Shown: positions 26,276 through 35,534 of the stretch, one piece after another
Numbering within the stretch: position 1 is the stretch's first letter
How the letters are laid out: each line of letters starts with the position of its first letter
Assembly: GCA_026390115.1 (NCBI GenBank)
Contig: JAPLGO010000001.1
Coordinates: 98,978-162,977 of the forward strand
Length of the DNA stretch: 64,000 nucleotides
Origin: Campylobacterales bacterium
GTDB taxonomy: Bacteria; Campylobacterota; Campylobacteria; Campylobacterales; Sulfurimonadaceae
Direction of reading: 5' to 3'
The notes under the pieces: model-generated
What the model saw: only the letters and a program-made list of their open reading frames with translations
What the model was told of the DNA's origin: nothing
Databases searched by the model: none
Translations under genes and position numbers: made by a program

Positions 26276-27276
26276 ACTACATAGGCTCAAAGCGAAAACT
26301 CGCTTCATTTTTAAAAGATGAAATAATAAATGTTGTCGGCAGTGATTTGTCTCAGAAAGTTTTTTGTGATATTTTTGCCGGAACGGGAATAGTCGGGCGA
26401 ACTTTTAAAAAAGATGTGAAACAGGTTATCAGTAACGATTTAGAACATTACAGTTTTGTATTAAATAAAAACTATATAGAAAATCATAAAGCAATAGCGG
26501 ACAAAGAAAAATATATAGAAGAGTTGAACAGTTTGCCTTTAATAGAAGATGGTTTTATCTATCAAAATTACTGCATGGGGAGCGGAAGTGAGCGACAGTA
26601 TTTTAGCGATGAAAACGGTAAAAGAATCGACACCATGCGAACCAAAATCAGAGAGTGGAAAGAGAGCGATGCTATTGATGAGAGTTTGTACTATTTTTTA
26701 TTGGCTTCCCTAGTTGAGAGTGCCGACAAAATAGCAAATACGGCATCAGTTTATGGAGCATTTTTAAAACATATTAAAAAGTCCGCATTAAAAGAGTTAG
26801 TTTTAGAACCTGCACACTTTTTAGAAAAGGGCAATTCTCATGTAGTTTTTAATAAAGACAGCAATGAACTCATAAAAGAGATTAAGGGCGATATTTTGTA
26901 TCTTGACCCACCTTACAATCAGAGACAATATAGTGCGAATTACCACATGTTAAACACAATCACGCAGTATGATGATTTTGTTCCAAAGGGTAAAACTGGA
27001 CTAAGAGAGTACAACCGCTCTGATTACTCTAAAAAAAATGAGGTGCATGCAAGCTTTGAAGAGTTAATCAAAAATGCGAACTTTCAATATATTTTTCTGA
27101 GCTACAACAATGAGGGATTGATGAGCGAAAAGGATGTAAAAAATATTATGTCAAAATACGGTAAATATGATTTGCAAACCAAAGAGTACCAAAGGTTTAA
27201 AGCCGATAAGACAGAAAATAGAAACCACACGGCAGATAGAACATACGAGTATCTGCATATTTTGGAGAAGAGATAA
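26272..27276 (+). CDS. D12-class DNA adenine N6-methyltransferase
   Basis: 334 aa. N-terminal SAM-contact segment [13 protein letters not shown], motif I as [15 protein letters not shown], and catalytic motif IV as [19 protein letters not shown], which is the Dam-like alpha-class order. It would methylate adenine at a specific site and protect host DNA from the coupled nuclease. The start overlaps the nuclease stop (ATGA); the stop shares a base with the tsaD start (TAATG), and its 3' end carries the GGAG that serves tsaD. No separate specificity gene is present, so recognition must lie in these two proteins. Confidence 0.88.
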   Translation: MNYIGSKRKLASFLKDEIINVVGSDLSQKVFCDIFAGTGIVGRTFKKDVKQVISNDLEHYSFVLNKNYIENHKAIADKEKYIEELNSLPLIEDGFIYQNYCMGSGSERQYFSDENGKRIDTMRTKIREWKESDAIDESLYYFLLASLVESADKIANTASVYGAFLKHIKKSALKELVLEPAHFLEKGNSHVVFNKDSNELIKEIKGDILYLDPPYNQRQYSANYHMLNTITQYDDFVPKGKTGLREYNRSDYSKKNEVHASFEELIKNANFQYIFLSYNNEGLMSEKDVKNIMSKYGKYDLQTKEYQRFKADKTENRNHTADRTYEYLHILEKR

Positions 27277-28253
27277 TGATATTAAGTATTGAGAGCAGCT
27301 GCGACGACAGTGCAATAGCGATTACAGAGATAGAGACATGTAAGCTTCTGTTTCATAAAAAAATCTCTCAAGAGTTAGAGCACTCGGTGTATGGCGGTGT
27401 TGTTCCGGAGCTTGCAGCAAGGCTTCATGCAGAGGCGTTGCCAAAAATTTTAGAGGAGTGTAAACCTTACTTTGATAAACTCAAAGCTGTTGCAGTTACC
27501 TCTTCTCCGGGACTTGCAGTTACCCTTATAGAAGGCGTGACCATGGCAAAGGCTATCTCTGTTGCACTTGGCATTCCTCTTCTCGGAGTAAACCATCTGG
27601 TCGGGCATATCTACTCTCTTTTTATAGAGAAAGAAACAATGTTTCCGCTTACGGTTTTATTGGTCTCTGGCGGTCATACACAGGTGATGGAAGTAAAAAG
27701 CCTCAGTGAAATCAGTACGATTGCAAAAAGCATGGATGACAGCTTTGGAGAGAGCTTTGATAAGGTTGCGAAGATGATGGGGCTTGGCTATCCTGGTGGA
27801 CCGCTCATTGAGCAATTAGCCCTTAGCGGAGATAGAAAAAAGTATAACTTTACTATTCCGCTTATGCGGATTCCAAAGATTGCTTTCTCCTATTCTGGGC
27901 TAAAAAATGCTGCCAGGCTGGCGGTAGAGAGTGGTGCGAAAGAGGATTATGCCGATATTGCAGCCTCTTTTGAACATGTAGCGACGGCACATATCATTCA
28001 TAAACTCAAGAAATATTTCCTGATAAATCCGCCTCAAAGTTTTGCGATTGTTGGCGGGGCAAGTGCAAATCTTTACCTTCGTTCTCAGATAGAGGAGCTC
28101 CTCAAACCTCATGGAGCTTCACTGCTTTTGAGTGAGCTAAAATACTGTTCGGACAATGCCGCAATGATAGGAAGAGTAGCGGTTGAGATGTATGAAAAAG
28201 AGATATTTAGCTCTTTGGATGTGCTTGATATTTCACCTAAAAGTCAGCTATAA
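27276..28253 (+). CDS. tsaD: tRNA N6-threonylcarbamoyladenosine transferase
   Basis: 325-aa universal ASKHA-fold enzyme that makes t6A37 in ANN-decoding tRNAs with TsaB and TsaE. The N-terminus is [14 protein letters not shown], the metal-binding histidines are in [17 protein letters not shown] is the phosphate loop, and [10 protein letters not shown] comes near the end. Normal length. It starts on the last base of the methylase stop, so its translation now depends on the inserted cassette, while its likely former partner dxr lies 3.2 kb upstream. Confidence 0.95.
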   Translation: MILSIESSCDDSAIAITEIETCKLLFHKKISQELEHSVYGGVVPELAARLHAEALPKILEECKPYFDKLKAVAVTSSPGLAVTLIEGVTMAKAISVALGIPLLGVNHLVGHIYSLFIEKETMFPLTVLLVSGGHTQVMEVKSLSEISTIAKSMDDSFGESFDKVAKMMGLGYPGGPLIEQLALSGDRKKYNFTIPLMRIPKIAFSYSGLKNAARLAVESGAKEDYADIAASFEHVATAHIIHKLKKYFLINPPQSFAIVGGASANLYLRSQIEELLKPHGASLLLSELKYCSDNAAMIGRVAVEMYEKEIFSSLDVLDISPKSQL

Positions 28254-28368
28254 ACTTAATTAAATCTTATCTCAAAAGAGACTTATTCTGATTAAGAGTA
28301 AAATTACCCGATTTAAAATATACTTCTTCTAACAACAAAAAAGGTTTCTTGTGAAAGAATTTTTTTTG

Positions 28369-28396
28369 TAAAATTGAACAAATCAAACTAGGGAGC
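28369..28396 (+). promoter_or_regulatory. tpx promoter and ribosome site
   Basis: After a T8 tract, TAAAAT (28369-28374) serves as a -10 candidate, preceded by TG (extended -10). AGGGAG near 28391 is a strong ribosome site 7 nt or so before the tpx ATG at 28401. This gap 28254-28368 shows no other feature. Confidence 0.45.
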
Positions 28397-28400
28397 TAAG

Positions 28401-28904
28401 ATGGCAACTACAAAATTCAAGGGTACAGACGTAGAATTATTAGGAAATGAAGTAAATGTTGGTGATAAAGCGCCGGAAGTTACAGTTGTAAATTCAGCTG
28501 GTTTAGGTGATGTTATTGTTGGTGGTACTCAGGGCGTCAAGCAACTTATCATTGTTGTTCCTTCACTTGACACAGGTGTATGTGCTACTGAAACTCGTAA
28601 CTTCAATGCAAAAGTTGCTTCATTAGAAGGTGTAAAAGCTACTATCGTATCTTTAGATTTACCATTTGCTTCTGGCAGATTCTGTGCAGCAGAGGGAATT
28701 GACAAACTGACTGTTACTTCAGACTTTAGAAACAAAGATTTCGCTAACGCGTACGGCGTATTGCTTGGTGGTTCTGTTCTTGCAGGTGTAACATGTAGAG
28801 CAATCTTCGTAGTTGACGCAGACGGTGTTGTAGCATACAAAGAAATCGTTCCAGAAATCACAGAAGAGCCAAACTACGACGCTGCAATGGCTGCTGTTAA
28901 ATAA
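28401..28904 (+). CDS. tpx: thiol peroxidase (atypical 2-Cys peroxiredoxin)
   Basis: 167-aa periplasm-free peroxidase using thioredoxin to reduce hydrogen peroxide and lipid hydroperoxides. Peroxidatic Cys61 lies in SLDTGVCATETRNFN, resolving Cys95 in SGRFCAAEG, and the start and length fit Tpx. A strong ribosome site and high-use codons suggest abundant expression. It is a single-gene unit, with a hairpin after the stop. Confidence 0.95.
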   Translation: MATTKFKGTDVELLGNEVNVGDKAPEVTVVNSAGLGDVIVGGTQGVKQLIIVVPSLDTGVCATETRNFNAKVASLEGVKATIVSLDLPFASGRFCAAEGIDKLTVTSDFRNKDFANAYGVLLGGSVLAGVTCRAIFVVDADGVVAYKEIVPEITEEPNYDAAMAAVK

Positions 28905-28929
28905 TTTTTTACTTTTCTTCCTCCTGTTT

Positions 28930-28947
28930 TAGGGCTTTTTTGCCCTA
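28930..28947. terminator. hairpin after tpx
   Basis: TAGGGC and GCCCTA form a 6-bp stem around a T6 loop, 26 nt after the tpx stop. There is no T-run after the stem in either direction, so it is a weak intrinsic terminator or an RNA 3'-end stabiliser. Confidence 0.5.
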
Positions 28948-29026
28948 GAATAACAACTCCCGTACTTTAAACACTCTTTATAAAACTCTTTGATACAATC
29001 ATCCATATTTATTTATGGAGTTTACT

Positions 29027-29794
29027 ATGAAAAAAATCTTATCAATGGTGGCATGTGGAACTGTTTTTGCAACTATTGCTACTGCAGATATAGCAAGGGT
29101 TGAAATGGGTGTCGGTGCATGGGCACAAAAATCGAGTGGTGAAATTACCTACACTTCAAGCGGTGGCACAGGTAACGATAAATCTTTAGAGAAAGATGAG
29201 ACAAATGGCTATGCATGGCTGCTTGTAAAACATCCGATTCCTATTCTTCCAAATCTAAGAATTGAATATACAAATGTCAAGAATAGCGGTGAAACAACAG
29301 GTTCATTCAAAGAATTCAGCGTCGCCACTACGGCAAACAGTACCTTAGAGATAAAACAATTTGACATTATTCCTTATTACAATATCTTGGATAATACGCC
29401 TTGGATAACGATAGACCTCGGTATTGATGTTAAAGCTACTAACGTCTCTTATAAAGCGATAGGAAATATGACAATTAATGGAGTTGCAAACACTTCATAC
29501 AGTGAGTCAACCTCACTTGCAATTCCTCTTTTATACGCAAGAGCAAGAGTTCAGATTCCGGCTACAAATATAGGTTTTGAGTCGGATTTGAAATATATTG
29601 GATACAACTCAAACAGTATCTATGATTTTAGAGCAAAAGTTGATTATACACTCGACATTATGCCGATTGTTCAGCCGGCATTGGAAGTTGGATATAGAGT
29701 TCAAAAGATTAAGATTGAAGAGGAAGGCAGTACAAATGCCACTATGGATTTAAGTTTTTCCGGAATTTATGCTGGTTTAATGCTTCGTTTTTAG
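29027..29794 (+). CDS. TIGR04219-type outer-membrane beta-barrel protein
   Basis: 255 aa from ATG 29027 (GGAG at 29017-29020); the in-frame ATG at 29015 lacks a ribosome site. Signal peptide to about residue 20 (FATIATADIARVEMG cut region), then ADIARVEMGVGAW, a start I associate with a conserved family of epsilonproteobacterial barrels, and a C-terminal strand ending in Phe (IYAGLMLRF). About 10-12 beta strands are visible. No function is known; single-gene unit, convergent with murB. Confidence 0.8.
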   Translation: MKKILSMVACGTVFATIATADIARVEMGVGAWAQKSSGEITYTSSGGTGNDKSLEKDETNGYAWLLVKHPIPILPNLRIEYTNVKNSGETTGSFKEFSVATTANSTLEIKQFDIIPYYNILDNTPWITIDLGIDVKATNVSYKAIGNMTINGVANTSYSESTSLAIPLLYARARVQIPATNIGFESDLKYIGYNSNSIYDFRAKVDYTLDIMPIVQPALEVGYRVQKIKIEEEGSTNATMDLSFSGIYAGLMLRF

Positions 29795-29801
29795 AAACCA
29801 C

Positions 29802-29864
29802 TCCACATGTGTGGTGAGCGCCAGCGAGGAAATACCCTCGAGGCGTTATGCTTTGACATGTGGA
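29802..29864. terminator. long two-helix hairpin between convergent barrel and murB genes
   Basis: Outer arms TCCACATGT (29802-29810) and ACATGTGGA (29856-29864) enclose a second stem: GCGCC with GGCGT and CGAGG with CCTCG around an AAATAC loop. The murB stop (29846-29848) lies in the right half. It has no T-run, so it is either a Rho-independent terminator of odd form or a structured repeat. Confidence 0.5.
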
Positions 29865-30712
29865 TTTATAAGGGGTGAGCTTTTGTCCATGTATCTTGTA
29901 TCTAAAACGATAATTTCATTCTCTAGCCAAATGCCAAACTGCTCGTAAACTCTCTTTTGTGCCTCTTGGATTAAAAATATCGCATCATCGAATGAGCCAT
30001 TGTCCGCATTTACCAAAAAATTTGCATGCATTTCACTAAATTCCATTCCTCCAACTCTATATCCTTTGAGTCCGACTGCTTCTATCAATCTTCCTGCATA
30101 GTCTCCAACCGGATTTTTAAAACAGCTTCCTGCACTTGGCATGTTTGGCTGGTTCAAACGCATCTTCTTGAATAGTTCTACTTTATCTCTGTCAAATCCA
30201 TGCGACAGAGTAAATGTTGCCTTTAGAATGGGAGTTTGGATGTCGGTAAATCTGTATCCAAAATTTATCTCCTCCCTCTTTTTTACGCCATCGAACCCCA
30301 AGGGCATTTCTTCGCTGCAGCTCGCTACACATGTAGAAACAGAAATTAAATTATTAAAAATCTCATACTCTTTTAATCCTGCATTCATCTTCACTAAACC
30401 GCCGAGAGTTCCAGGGAGATGTGATACAAACTCAAAATTTGCAATGTCATGTTTTTTGCAAAATGAGGCTATTTTTCCTGATGGAGTTGCCGCACCTATT
30501 TTTAGGAGGTTCTCTTCTATTTTTATATAGTCATATTTTTTGCTGAGTATCATAAGCGGTGGAGGTTGTGTGCCGATAAGGGTGTTGTTGCATGCGCCTA
30601 TAAGATAGTAATCTTTGTCATATTCTGAAGCCTCTTCCAATATAAAAACATCTAAAGAGCCTCCAATTTTGATAGAAGAAAAGCGAGAAAAATCGATAAG
30701 CTTAGAGTTCAT
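29846..30712 (-). CDS. murB: UDP-N-acetylenolpyruvoylglucosamine reductase
   Basis: 288-aa FAD enzyme of peptidoglycan precursor synthesis, reducing the enolpyruvyl group with NADPH. FAD-binding GTLGGLVKMNAG, catalytic Ser region PSAGSCFKNPVGD, and MEFSEMHANFLVN near the C-terminus are all present. The N-terminal part is shorter than in E. coli, as in other short MurB proteins. Its ATG shares a base with the fliQ stop (TAATG), so it is coupled to fliQ. Last gene of the mqnD-fliQ-murB unit if transcription runs that way. Confidence 0.93.
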   Translation of the reverse strand: MNSKLIDFSRFSSIKIGGSLDVFILEEASEYDKDYYLIGACNNTLIGTQPPPLMILSKKYDYIKIEENLLKIGAATPSGKIASFCKKHDIANFEFVSHLPGTLGGLVKMNAGLKEYEIFNNLISVSTCVASCSEEMPLGFDGVKKREEINFGYRFTDIQTPILKATFTLSHGFDRDKVELFKKMRLNQPNMPSAGSCFKNPVGDYAGRLIEAVGLKGYRVGGMEFSEMHANFLVNADNGSFDDAIFLIQEAQKRVYEQFGIWLENEIIVLDTRYMDKSSPLINPHVKA

Positions 30713-30978
30713 TACTCTACAAATGTTGGAATTAAGTTAAATACTTCTTTAGAAAAGTCGGTCATAGAGTTAAGCATCCAAGGCATGGTGAGAACCAAAA
30801 CAATAACAACACCCAAAATTTTAGGAATAAAACTGAGGGTCATCTCATTGATTTGAGTGGTAGCTTGAAAAATACTTACCGCCAAACCCAAAAACATGCC
30901 TGTTAAAAGCCCCGGCAGGGAAAGCAACATTGCAATTTTAAAAGTTTCGATACCTAAGGCTATAAGCTTTGCTTCCAT
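30712..30978 (-). CDS. fliQ: flagellar export apparatus protein FliQ
   Basis: 88 aa, two membrane helices, standard size. It belongs to the FliPQR gate of the flagellar type III export channel in the inner membrane. Recognised by the LPGLLTGMFLGLAVSIFQA helix and TQINEMTLSFIPKI, both characteristic. It is placed alone among metabolic genes, between mqnD (3-nt gap) and murB, a scattered arrangement that is normal for flagellar genes in this phylum. Confidence 0.93.
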   Translation of the reverse strand: MEAKLIALGIETFKIAMLLSLPGLLTGMFLGLAVSIFQATTQINEMTLSFIPKILGVVIVLVLTMPWMLNSMTDFSKEVFNLIPTFVE

Positions 30979-30981
30979 AAT

Positions 30982-31845
30982 CTATGAGTTCCTTAATGCT
31001 GCATATTCTGTAGGGATTAAATAATCTTCTACTTTGACTTCCACTTCATAGAAGCCATGTTTATAACCTATCTCAAAGAGTTTATTAATGGCTTTGTACT
31101 GTATTTCACTCAGTGTTATTGACGCATCATTTGCATAGAGTTCAAGATATTTATCTAATGTGACTGCATTTATACGAACCAAATCTCTCTCAAGAAGCAT
31201 CTTGGAGAGTCTCTCTTTGTGGTCTCGTGCCACTTGAACTGCTTTAGTTAATGTTGCCTCATACTCTATAGCTTTTTTGAGTGGAATGGAGCGGCGAATT
31301 ACCATTCCGCCAAGAGGAAGAGGTAAATCATTCCCTGCTAACTCTTGCCAAATATCCCACATCTCCCGTTCCACTTCAAGTTCACTACTGTAAGTTAAAA
31401 TACTCTCATGAATCAAAACTCCGGCATCCACCTTGCCACTTAATACAGCATTTTCAATCTCAAGAAAATTTATATAGGTTACTCTTGCATGTGGATACGC
31501 TATGCGAAAAAGCATGGCATTAGTAGTGTGTTTTCCACTGAGTGCCACCTTAAAGTTTTTCTTTAAAACAGCATCTTTTTTTTTGATAATTTTTGGACCA
31601 TACCCCTCACCAAAACTGACAGCAGTACGAAGCAAGGCATATTCATCTTTGATATGCGGATAGAGAGCAAAACTTATGGCAACAATGTCATAAACACCGT
31701 TAAGTGCATCTTCATTGAGTGTTTGAATGTCTTTTGCGATATTATCAAAATGAGTATTTTTCATATCTACCCAGCCAAAATTGATAGCATAGTACATAAA
31801 AATATCATCAGCGTCCGGAGAGTGGGCTATTAGTGTTTTTTTCAA
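30982..31845 (-). CDS. mqnD: 1,4-dihydroxy-6-naphthoate synthase (futalosine menaquinone pathway)
   Basis: 287-aa periplasmic-binding-fold enzyme converting cyclic dehypoxanthine futalosine to 1,4-dihydroxy-6-naphthoate. The N-terminus AHSPDADDIFMYYA matches MqnD; GYGPKII and LPLGGMVIRR follow. It uses a TTG start (31845), since LKKTLIAHSPD is the family N-terminus and no better ATG exists. Menaquinone by the futalosine route is typical of Campylobacterota and supports the assignment of the host. The divergent recA promoter region lies upstream. Confidence 0.9.
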   Translation of the reverse strand: MKKTLIAHSPDADDIFMYYAINFGWVDMKNTHFDNIAKDIQTLNEDALNGVYDIVAISFALYPHIKDEYALLRTAVSFGEGYGPKIIKKKDAVLKKNFKVALSGKHTTNAMLFRIAYPHARVTYINFLEIENAVLSGKVDAGVLIHESILTYSSELEVEREMWDIWQELAGNDLPLPLGGMVIRRSIPLKKAIEYEATLTKAVQVARDHKERLSKMLLERDLVRINAVTLDKYLELYANDASITLSEIQYKAINKLFEIGYKHGFYEVEVKVEDYLIPTEYAALRNS

Positions 31846-32047
31846 GTTACATGTCCGTTATAAAAGCATTTAGTTATTATAAACTAAATTTTAACCAAAT
31901 AAGGATAAAATCTCACCCTAATTTATCTGATTTTTCTATAAAGCAAAATAGATAAATTCAAAAAAGTATGACAAAATGAAATATTTTTGAACTAATATTT
32001 TAAATTGACATACAATAAGTCTAAATTTAATAAAAAGTGAGCCAAAA
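31846..32047. promoter_or_regulatory. divergent mqnD / recA intergenic region
   Basis: This 202-bp AT-rich gap has TTGACA (about 32005) as a -35-like box and T/A-rich sequence after it, then AAAAGTGAGCC before the recA ATG. I looked for a LexA-type SOS box and saw none, which fits the absence of LexA in this phylum. No other feature seen. Confidence 0.35.
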
Positions 32048-33085
32048 ATGGATGCAAACAAACAAAAATCATTAGACTTAGCAATGAAACAGATAGATAA
32101 AGCATTTGGAAAAGGTGCTTTGATGCGATTAGGTGATAAAGAGATTACGCCTATTGAAGCAATTAGTACAGGTTCTCTCGGACTCGACTTGGCATTGGGA
32201 ATAGGCGGTGTTCCTCAGGGAAGAGTTGTAGAAATTTACGGACCTGAAAGTTCAGGTAAAACGACTTTAGCACTCCAAATAACAGCAGAATGCCAAAAAG
32301 CCGGCGGCGTTTGTGCATTTATCGATGCAGAACATGCGCTCGATGTTATCTATGCAAGAAACTTGGGTGTTGATGTAGACAATCTTCTTGTTTCTCAACC
32401 CGATTACGGAGAACAGGCTTTAGATATAGTTGAAACTATTGCCAGAAGCGGAGCAATTGATTTAATCGTTATAGATTCTGTTGCGGCACTAACCCCTAAA
32501 TCTGAGATTGAAGGTGAGATGTCTGACCAAAATGTCGGTGTTCAAGCGCGTCTTATGTCAAAAGCTCTTCGAAAATTGACGGGTATTTTACATAAAATGA
32601 ACTGTACTGTTATATTTATCAACCAGATTCGAATGAAAATTGGAATGATGGGTTACGGCTCTCCTGAGACTACAACAGGTGGAAATGCCCTCAAATTTTA
32701 TGCTTCTGTAAGAATCGACGTTAGAAGAATAGCATCCCTAAAACAGGGAGAAAATAGTATCGGCAACCGTGTCAAAGCAAAAGTTATAAAAAATAAAGTT
32801 GCTCCTCCTTTTCGTCAAGCAGAGTTTGATATCATGTTCGGTGAAGGTATCTCTAAAGAGGGTGAACTTGTTGATTATGGCGTAAAACTTGATATAATTG
32901 ACAAAAGTGGAGCTTGGTTCTCTTATGAAGATATAAAACTTGGTCAAGGGCGTGAAAATGTTAAGGCTAAGTTTAAAGAAGATCCGGTTTTAGCAAAAGA
33001 GATAGAAGACAAAATTAAAAGTGCTATGGGAATAAGCAGCCTTATGACCATGGATATATCTGAAATAAGCGAGGTAGATGAGTAA
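32048..33085 (+). CDS. recA: recombinase RecA
   Basis: 345 aa, full length. Walker A is GPESSGKTT, Walker B is [10 protein letters not shown], and the L2/DNA-binding region ([20 protein letters not shown]) is intact. It drives strand exchange in homologous recombination. Its stop overlaps the eno start by 1 nt (TAATG). The recA-eno pair followed by an FtsB-like gene and an AMIN-domain gene is the arrangement known from Helicobacter and relatives. Confidence 0.97.
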   Translation: MDANKQKSLDLAMKQIDKAFGKGALMRLGDKEITPIEAISTGSLGLDLALGIGGVPQGRVVEIYGPESSGKTTLALQITAECQKAGGVCAFIDAEHALDVIYARNLGVDVDNLLVSQPDYGEQALDIVETIARSGAIDLIVIDSVAALTPKSEIEGEMSDQNVGVQARLMSKALRKLTGILHKMNCTVIFINQIRMKIGMMGYGSPETTTGGNALKFYASVRIDVRRIASLKQGENSIGNRVKAKVIKNKVAPPFRQAEFDIMFGEGISKEGELVDYGVKLDIIDKSGAWFSYEDIKLGQGRENVKAKFKEDPVLAKEIEDKIKSAMGISSLMTMDISEISEVDE

Positions 33086-34350
33086 TGTACATAGATAATA
33101 TAAACGCGATTGAGGTATTGGATTCTCGCGGTAATCCAACGGTTAAAACAACAGTAGAGTTGAGTGATGGAACAGTTGAAAGTGCGATTGTACCTTCAGG
33201 TGCGAGCACCGGCAAAAGAGAAGCATTAGAACTTCGCGACGGCGGAAGTCGATACATGGGTAAAGGCGTACTGCAAGCAGTAGAAAATGTGAACGCGAAA
33301 ATATCAGATGTAATTATCGGTCTCTCTCCATACAATCAAGCAGTTATTGATGCTACAATGAAAGAACTTGACGGTACAGACAACTATGGCAACTTAGGTG
33401 CGAATGCTGTACTTGGTGTTTCTATGGCAGTAGCTCGTGCAGCGGCAAAAAGTCTCAAGATGCCACTCTATCGCTACTTAGGGGGTGCAAATGCTATGGT
33501 TGTTCCTACTCCTATGCTCAATATTATCAATGGCGGTTCACATGCGGACAACTCAGTTGACTTCCAAGAGTACATGATTATGCCGATTGGGTTTGATGAT
33601 TTTGCAACCGCACTCCAAGCTAGTTCTGAAGTTTATCACCATCTCAAAGCAATTCTAAAGGCTAAAAAACATAATACTGCACTTGGTGATGAAGGTGGTT
33701 TTGCTCCGGATTTGAGTTCAAATGAGGAGCCGATTCAAATTATTATGGAAGCCATTGAAAAAGCAGGATACAAAGCTGGAACACAGATGGCAATAGCACT
33801 TGATGTTGCTGCATCAGAGCTAGTGGTAGATGGAGGTTATAAACTTGATTCTGAGAAAAGAACAGTTACCTCTGCCGAATTAGTTGATTATTATGTTGAT
33901 CTCTGCTCAAAATATCCAATAGTTTCGATAGAAGATGGCTTAAGCGAAGATGACTGGGATGGATGGAAAATTTTAACAGAAAAACTAGGCGATAAAATTC
34001 AACTTGTAGGTGATGATCTGTTTGTTACTAATGCAAGCATACTAAATGAAGGTATTCAAAAAGGTATTGCAAATTCTATCCTTATTAAACCAAATCAAAT
34101 AGGTTCGGTAAGTGAAACGATGCAGACGGTAAGACTTGCACAAAGAAATGGCTATAAATGTGTTATGAGTCACCGTTCCGGAGAGAGTGAAGATGCTTTT
34201 ATTGCTGACTTTGCAGTAGCTTTAAACTGTGGAGAAATTAAGACAGGCTCAACTGCCAGAGGTGAAAGAACTGCAAAATACAACCGTCTTTTAGAGATAG
34301 AAAATGAGGTTGTGTATGGCGAGTATTTAGGTTCAACGCTGTTTAATTAA
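33085..34350 (+). CDS. eno: enolase
   Basis: 421 aa. It interconverts 2-phosphoglycerate and phosphoenolpyruvate and may also sit in an RNA-degrading complex. Active-site segments [14 protein letters not shown], the metal ligands in ALDVAASE and [13 protein letters not shown], catalytic Lys in [10 protein letters not shown], and [14 protein letters not shown] are present. Normal length. It follows recA without a gap and is followed 11 nt later by the FtsB-like gene. Confidence 0.97.
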   Translation: MYIDNINAIEVLDSRGNPTVKTTVELSDGTVESAIVPSGASTGKREALELRDGGSRYMGKGVLQAVENVNAKISDVIIGLSPYNQAVIDATMKELDGTDNYGNLGANAVLGVSMAVARAAAKSLKMPLYRYLGGANAMVVPTPMLNIINGGSHADNSVDFQEYMIMPIGFDDFATALQASSEVYHHLKAILKAKKHNTALGDEGGFAPDLSSNEEPIQIIMEAIEKAGYKAGTQMAIALDVAASELVVDGGYKLDSEKRTVTSAELVDYYVDLCSKYPIVSIEDGLSEDDWDGWKILTEKLGDKIQLVGDDLFVTNASILNEGIQKGIANSILIKPNQIGSVSETMQTVRLAQRNGYKCVMSHRSGESEDAFIADFAVALNCGEIKTGSTARGERTAKYNRLLEIENEVVYGEYLGSTLFN

Positions 34351-34361
34351 GCTTTATCCGA

Positions 34362-34640
34362 ATGAATATAGAAGAGTTATATGAAGAAAATGTCTCTTCT
34401 CAGAGCTTTACTCAAAAATATCTGGGATTGTCGTTAGCAAAATTTTTGATTCTTATTTTACTTGTCTTAGGCTTGGGTGTCTATCTTGGTGCCGTGCTGT
34501 ACGGAACAAACTCTCTTGAAGTTCTCTTTGGACTTCAGGATTATGAAAATTACCTTCAATCTGAGATTAATAGACTTAAAAATGATAATGCAGAGCTTCA
34601 AAGAGAGTATTTTGAGCTCAAAGAGATTTCCACACAATAA
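34362..34640 (+). CDS. FtsB/DivIC-like septum protein
   Basis: 92 aa, one membrane helix (about residues 27-48), then a short coiled coil (INRLKNDNAELQREYFELKE) as in septum-formation initiator proteins. These link FtsL and FtsQ in the divisome. Position after eno matches the conserved recA-eno order of the phylum. A divisome role is inferred from shape and synteny. Confidence 0.75.
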   Translation: MNIEELYEENVSSQSFTQKYLGLSLAKFLILILLVLGLGVYLGAVLYGTNSLEVLFGLQDYENYLQSEINRLKNDNAELQREYFELKEISTQ

Positions 34641-34675
34641 ATGATATAATAAATAAAAAAATAAGGGTTGAAGTG

Positions 34676-35356
34676 GTGAAAATACTACTAATTGCATTTA
34701 TTATTATTGGTATATTAGATGCTCGAGAAAATCCTTTTTTTCCCTCCGACGGTGAGAAAGATATTCCATATACTACAAATGAAACCGCTGTTATTTTGCC
34801 ACTAAAAAAAGCAACTATAGCGCTTCCTCCTCAAGCAAGAGTTCTTCAGGGCGTAACAATACAGTATAAAAATCTTGATGGTTCAGAAGAGAATAAAACT
34901 ATCCCGTTAGAAAATTCTGTTGATTGGCATAAGCCAATTTTCATATCTCAAAACTATACTTCTAATGATGCTATTCAAGAAGAGAATATAAAAAAAGATT
35001 CTGTGAAAAAAGAGACAGTAAAAATAGAAGAACAGCCTGCAAGAAATGGGGATAAATATCAAAAAATAGCCTCTTTTGAATATGCGAGTTTTTATTCATC
35101 GGAAAAATATTTTAAAATTATTACTAATGATAAAATAATAAGAAACTTTCTGCTTATTCAGCCACATAGAATCGTAATAGATTTTAAAAGCAGTAAGAGT
35201 GTCAAATTTTATGAACAGAATATCACTGAAAATGTATTTACAAAGATAAGAGTAGGAAATCACGATGGATACTATAGAGTCGTTATTGAATTAGACGGCT
35301 ACTATAGATATAATGTGAAAAACATGGATGACAGCTATGTTTTTCAGCTATTGTAA
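34676..35356 (+). CDS. AMIN-domain periplasmic protein
   Basis: About 226 aa; GTG 34676 is favoured because AAGGG lies 8 nt upstream, with GTG 34673 as alternative. Signal peptide (KILLIAFIIIGILDA), a variable Lys/Glu region, then a C-terminal AMIN domain (FLLIQPHRIVIDFKSS; FTKIRVGNH), which targets envelope machinery to peptidoglycan or septa. In relatives it is followed by aroK; here aroK is missing and a minus-strand operon follows instead. Confidence 0.78.
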   Translation: MKILLIAFIIIGILDARENPFFPSDGEKDIPYTTNETAVILPLKKATIALPPQARVLQGVTIQYKNLDGSEENKTIPLENSVDWHKPIFISQNYTSNDAIQEENIKKDSVKKETVKIEEQPARNGDKYQKIASFEYASFYSSEKYFKIITNDKIIRNFLLIQPHRIVIDFKSSKSVKFYEQNITENVFTKIRVGNHDGYYRVVIELDGYYRYNVKNMDDSYVFQLL

Positions 35357-35360
35357 AATT

Positions 35361-35534
35361 CTAGGACTTAAATATTAAATTAATAATTCTTTTAAAGAGT
35401 GACTCTTTTTCCCCTTCAACAATATAGACATTTTCAACTTTTATATTGTTACTCTCTATTTTCTTAAATATATTTAACTTATTTTTTAGATATTCAGATG
35501 CTATATGAATATTCTTTGCTTCAAATTTATTCAA
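35361..35534 (-). CDS. 57-aa hypothetical peptide coupled to MotB-like gene
   Basis: Starting at a TTG (35532-35534) that overlaps the MotB-like stop by 8 nt, a frame of 57 codons encodes MNKFEAKNIHIASEYLKNK followed by a Lys-rich, mildly amphipathic helix and IVEGEKESLFKRIINLIF at the end. No signal peptide or named domain. Coding is supported by tight coupling to the operon and protein-like composition; it is too short to be sure. The remainder of the gap 35357-35360 is empty. Confidence 0.45.
   Translation of the reverse strand: MNKFEAKNIHIASEYLKNKLNIFKKIESNNIKVENVYIVEGEKESLFKRIINLIFKS

Noticed and set aside
26272-27276. Orphan Dam methylase for mismatch repair or replication control
   Set aside because: It is tightly coupled to a nuclease-ATPase gene and set in an AT-rich insert, so a restriction-like role is better supported.
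31846-32047. LexA/SOS box before recA
   Set aside because: No CTG-N10-CAG or similar palindrome is seen in the gap.
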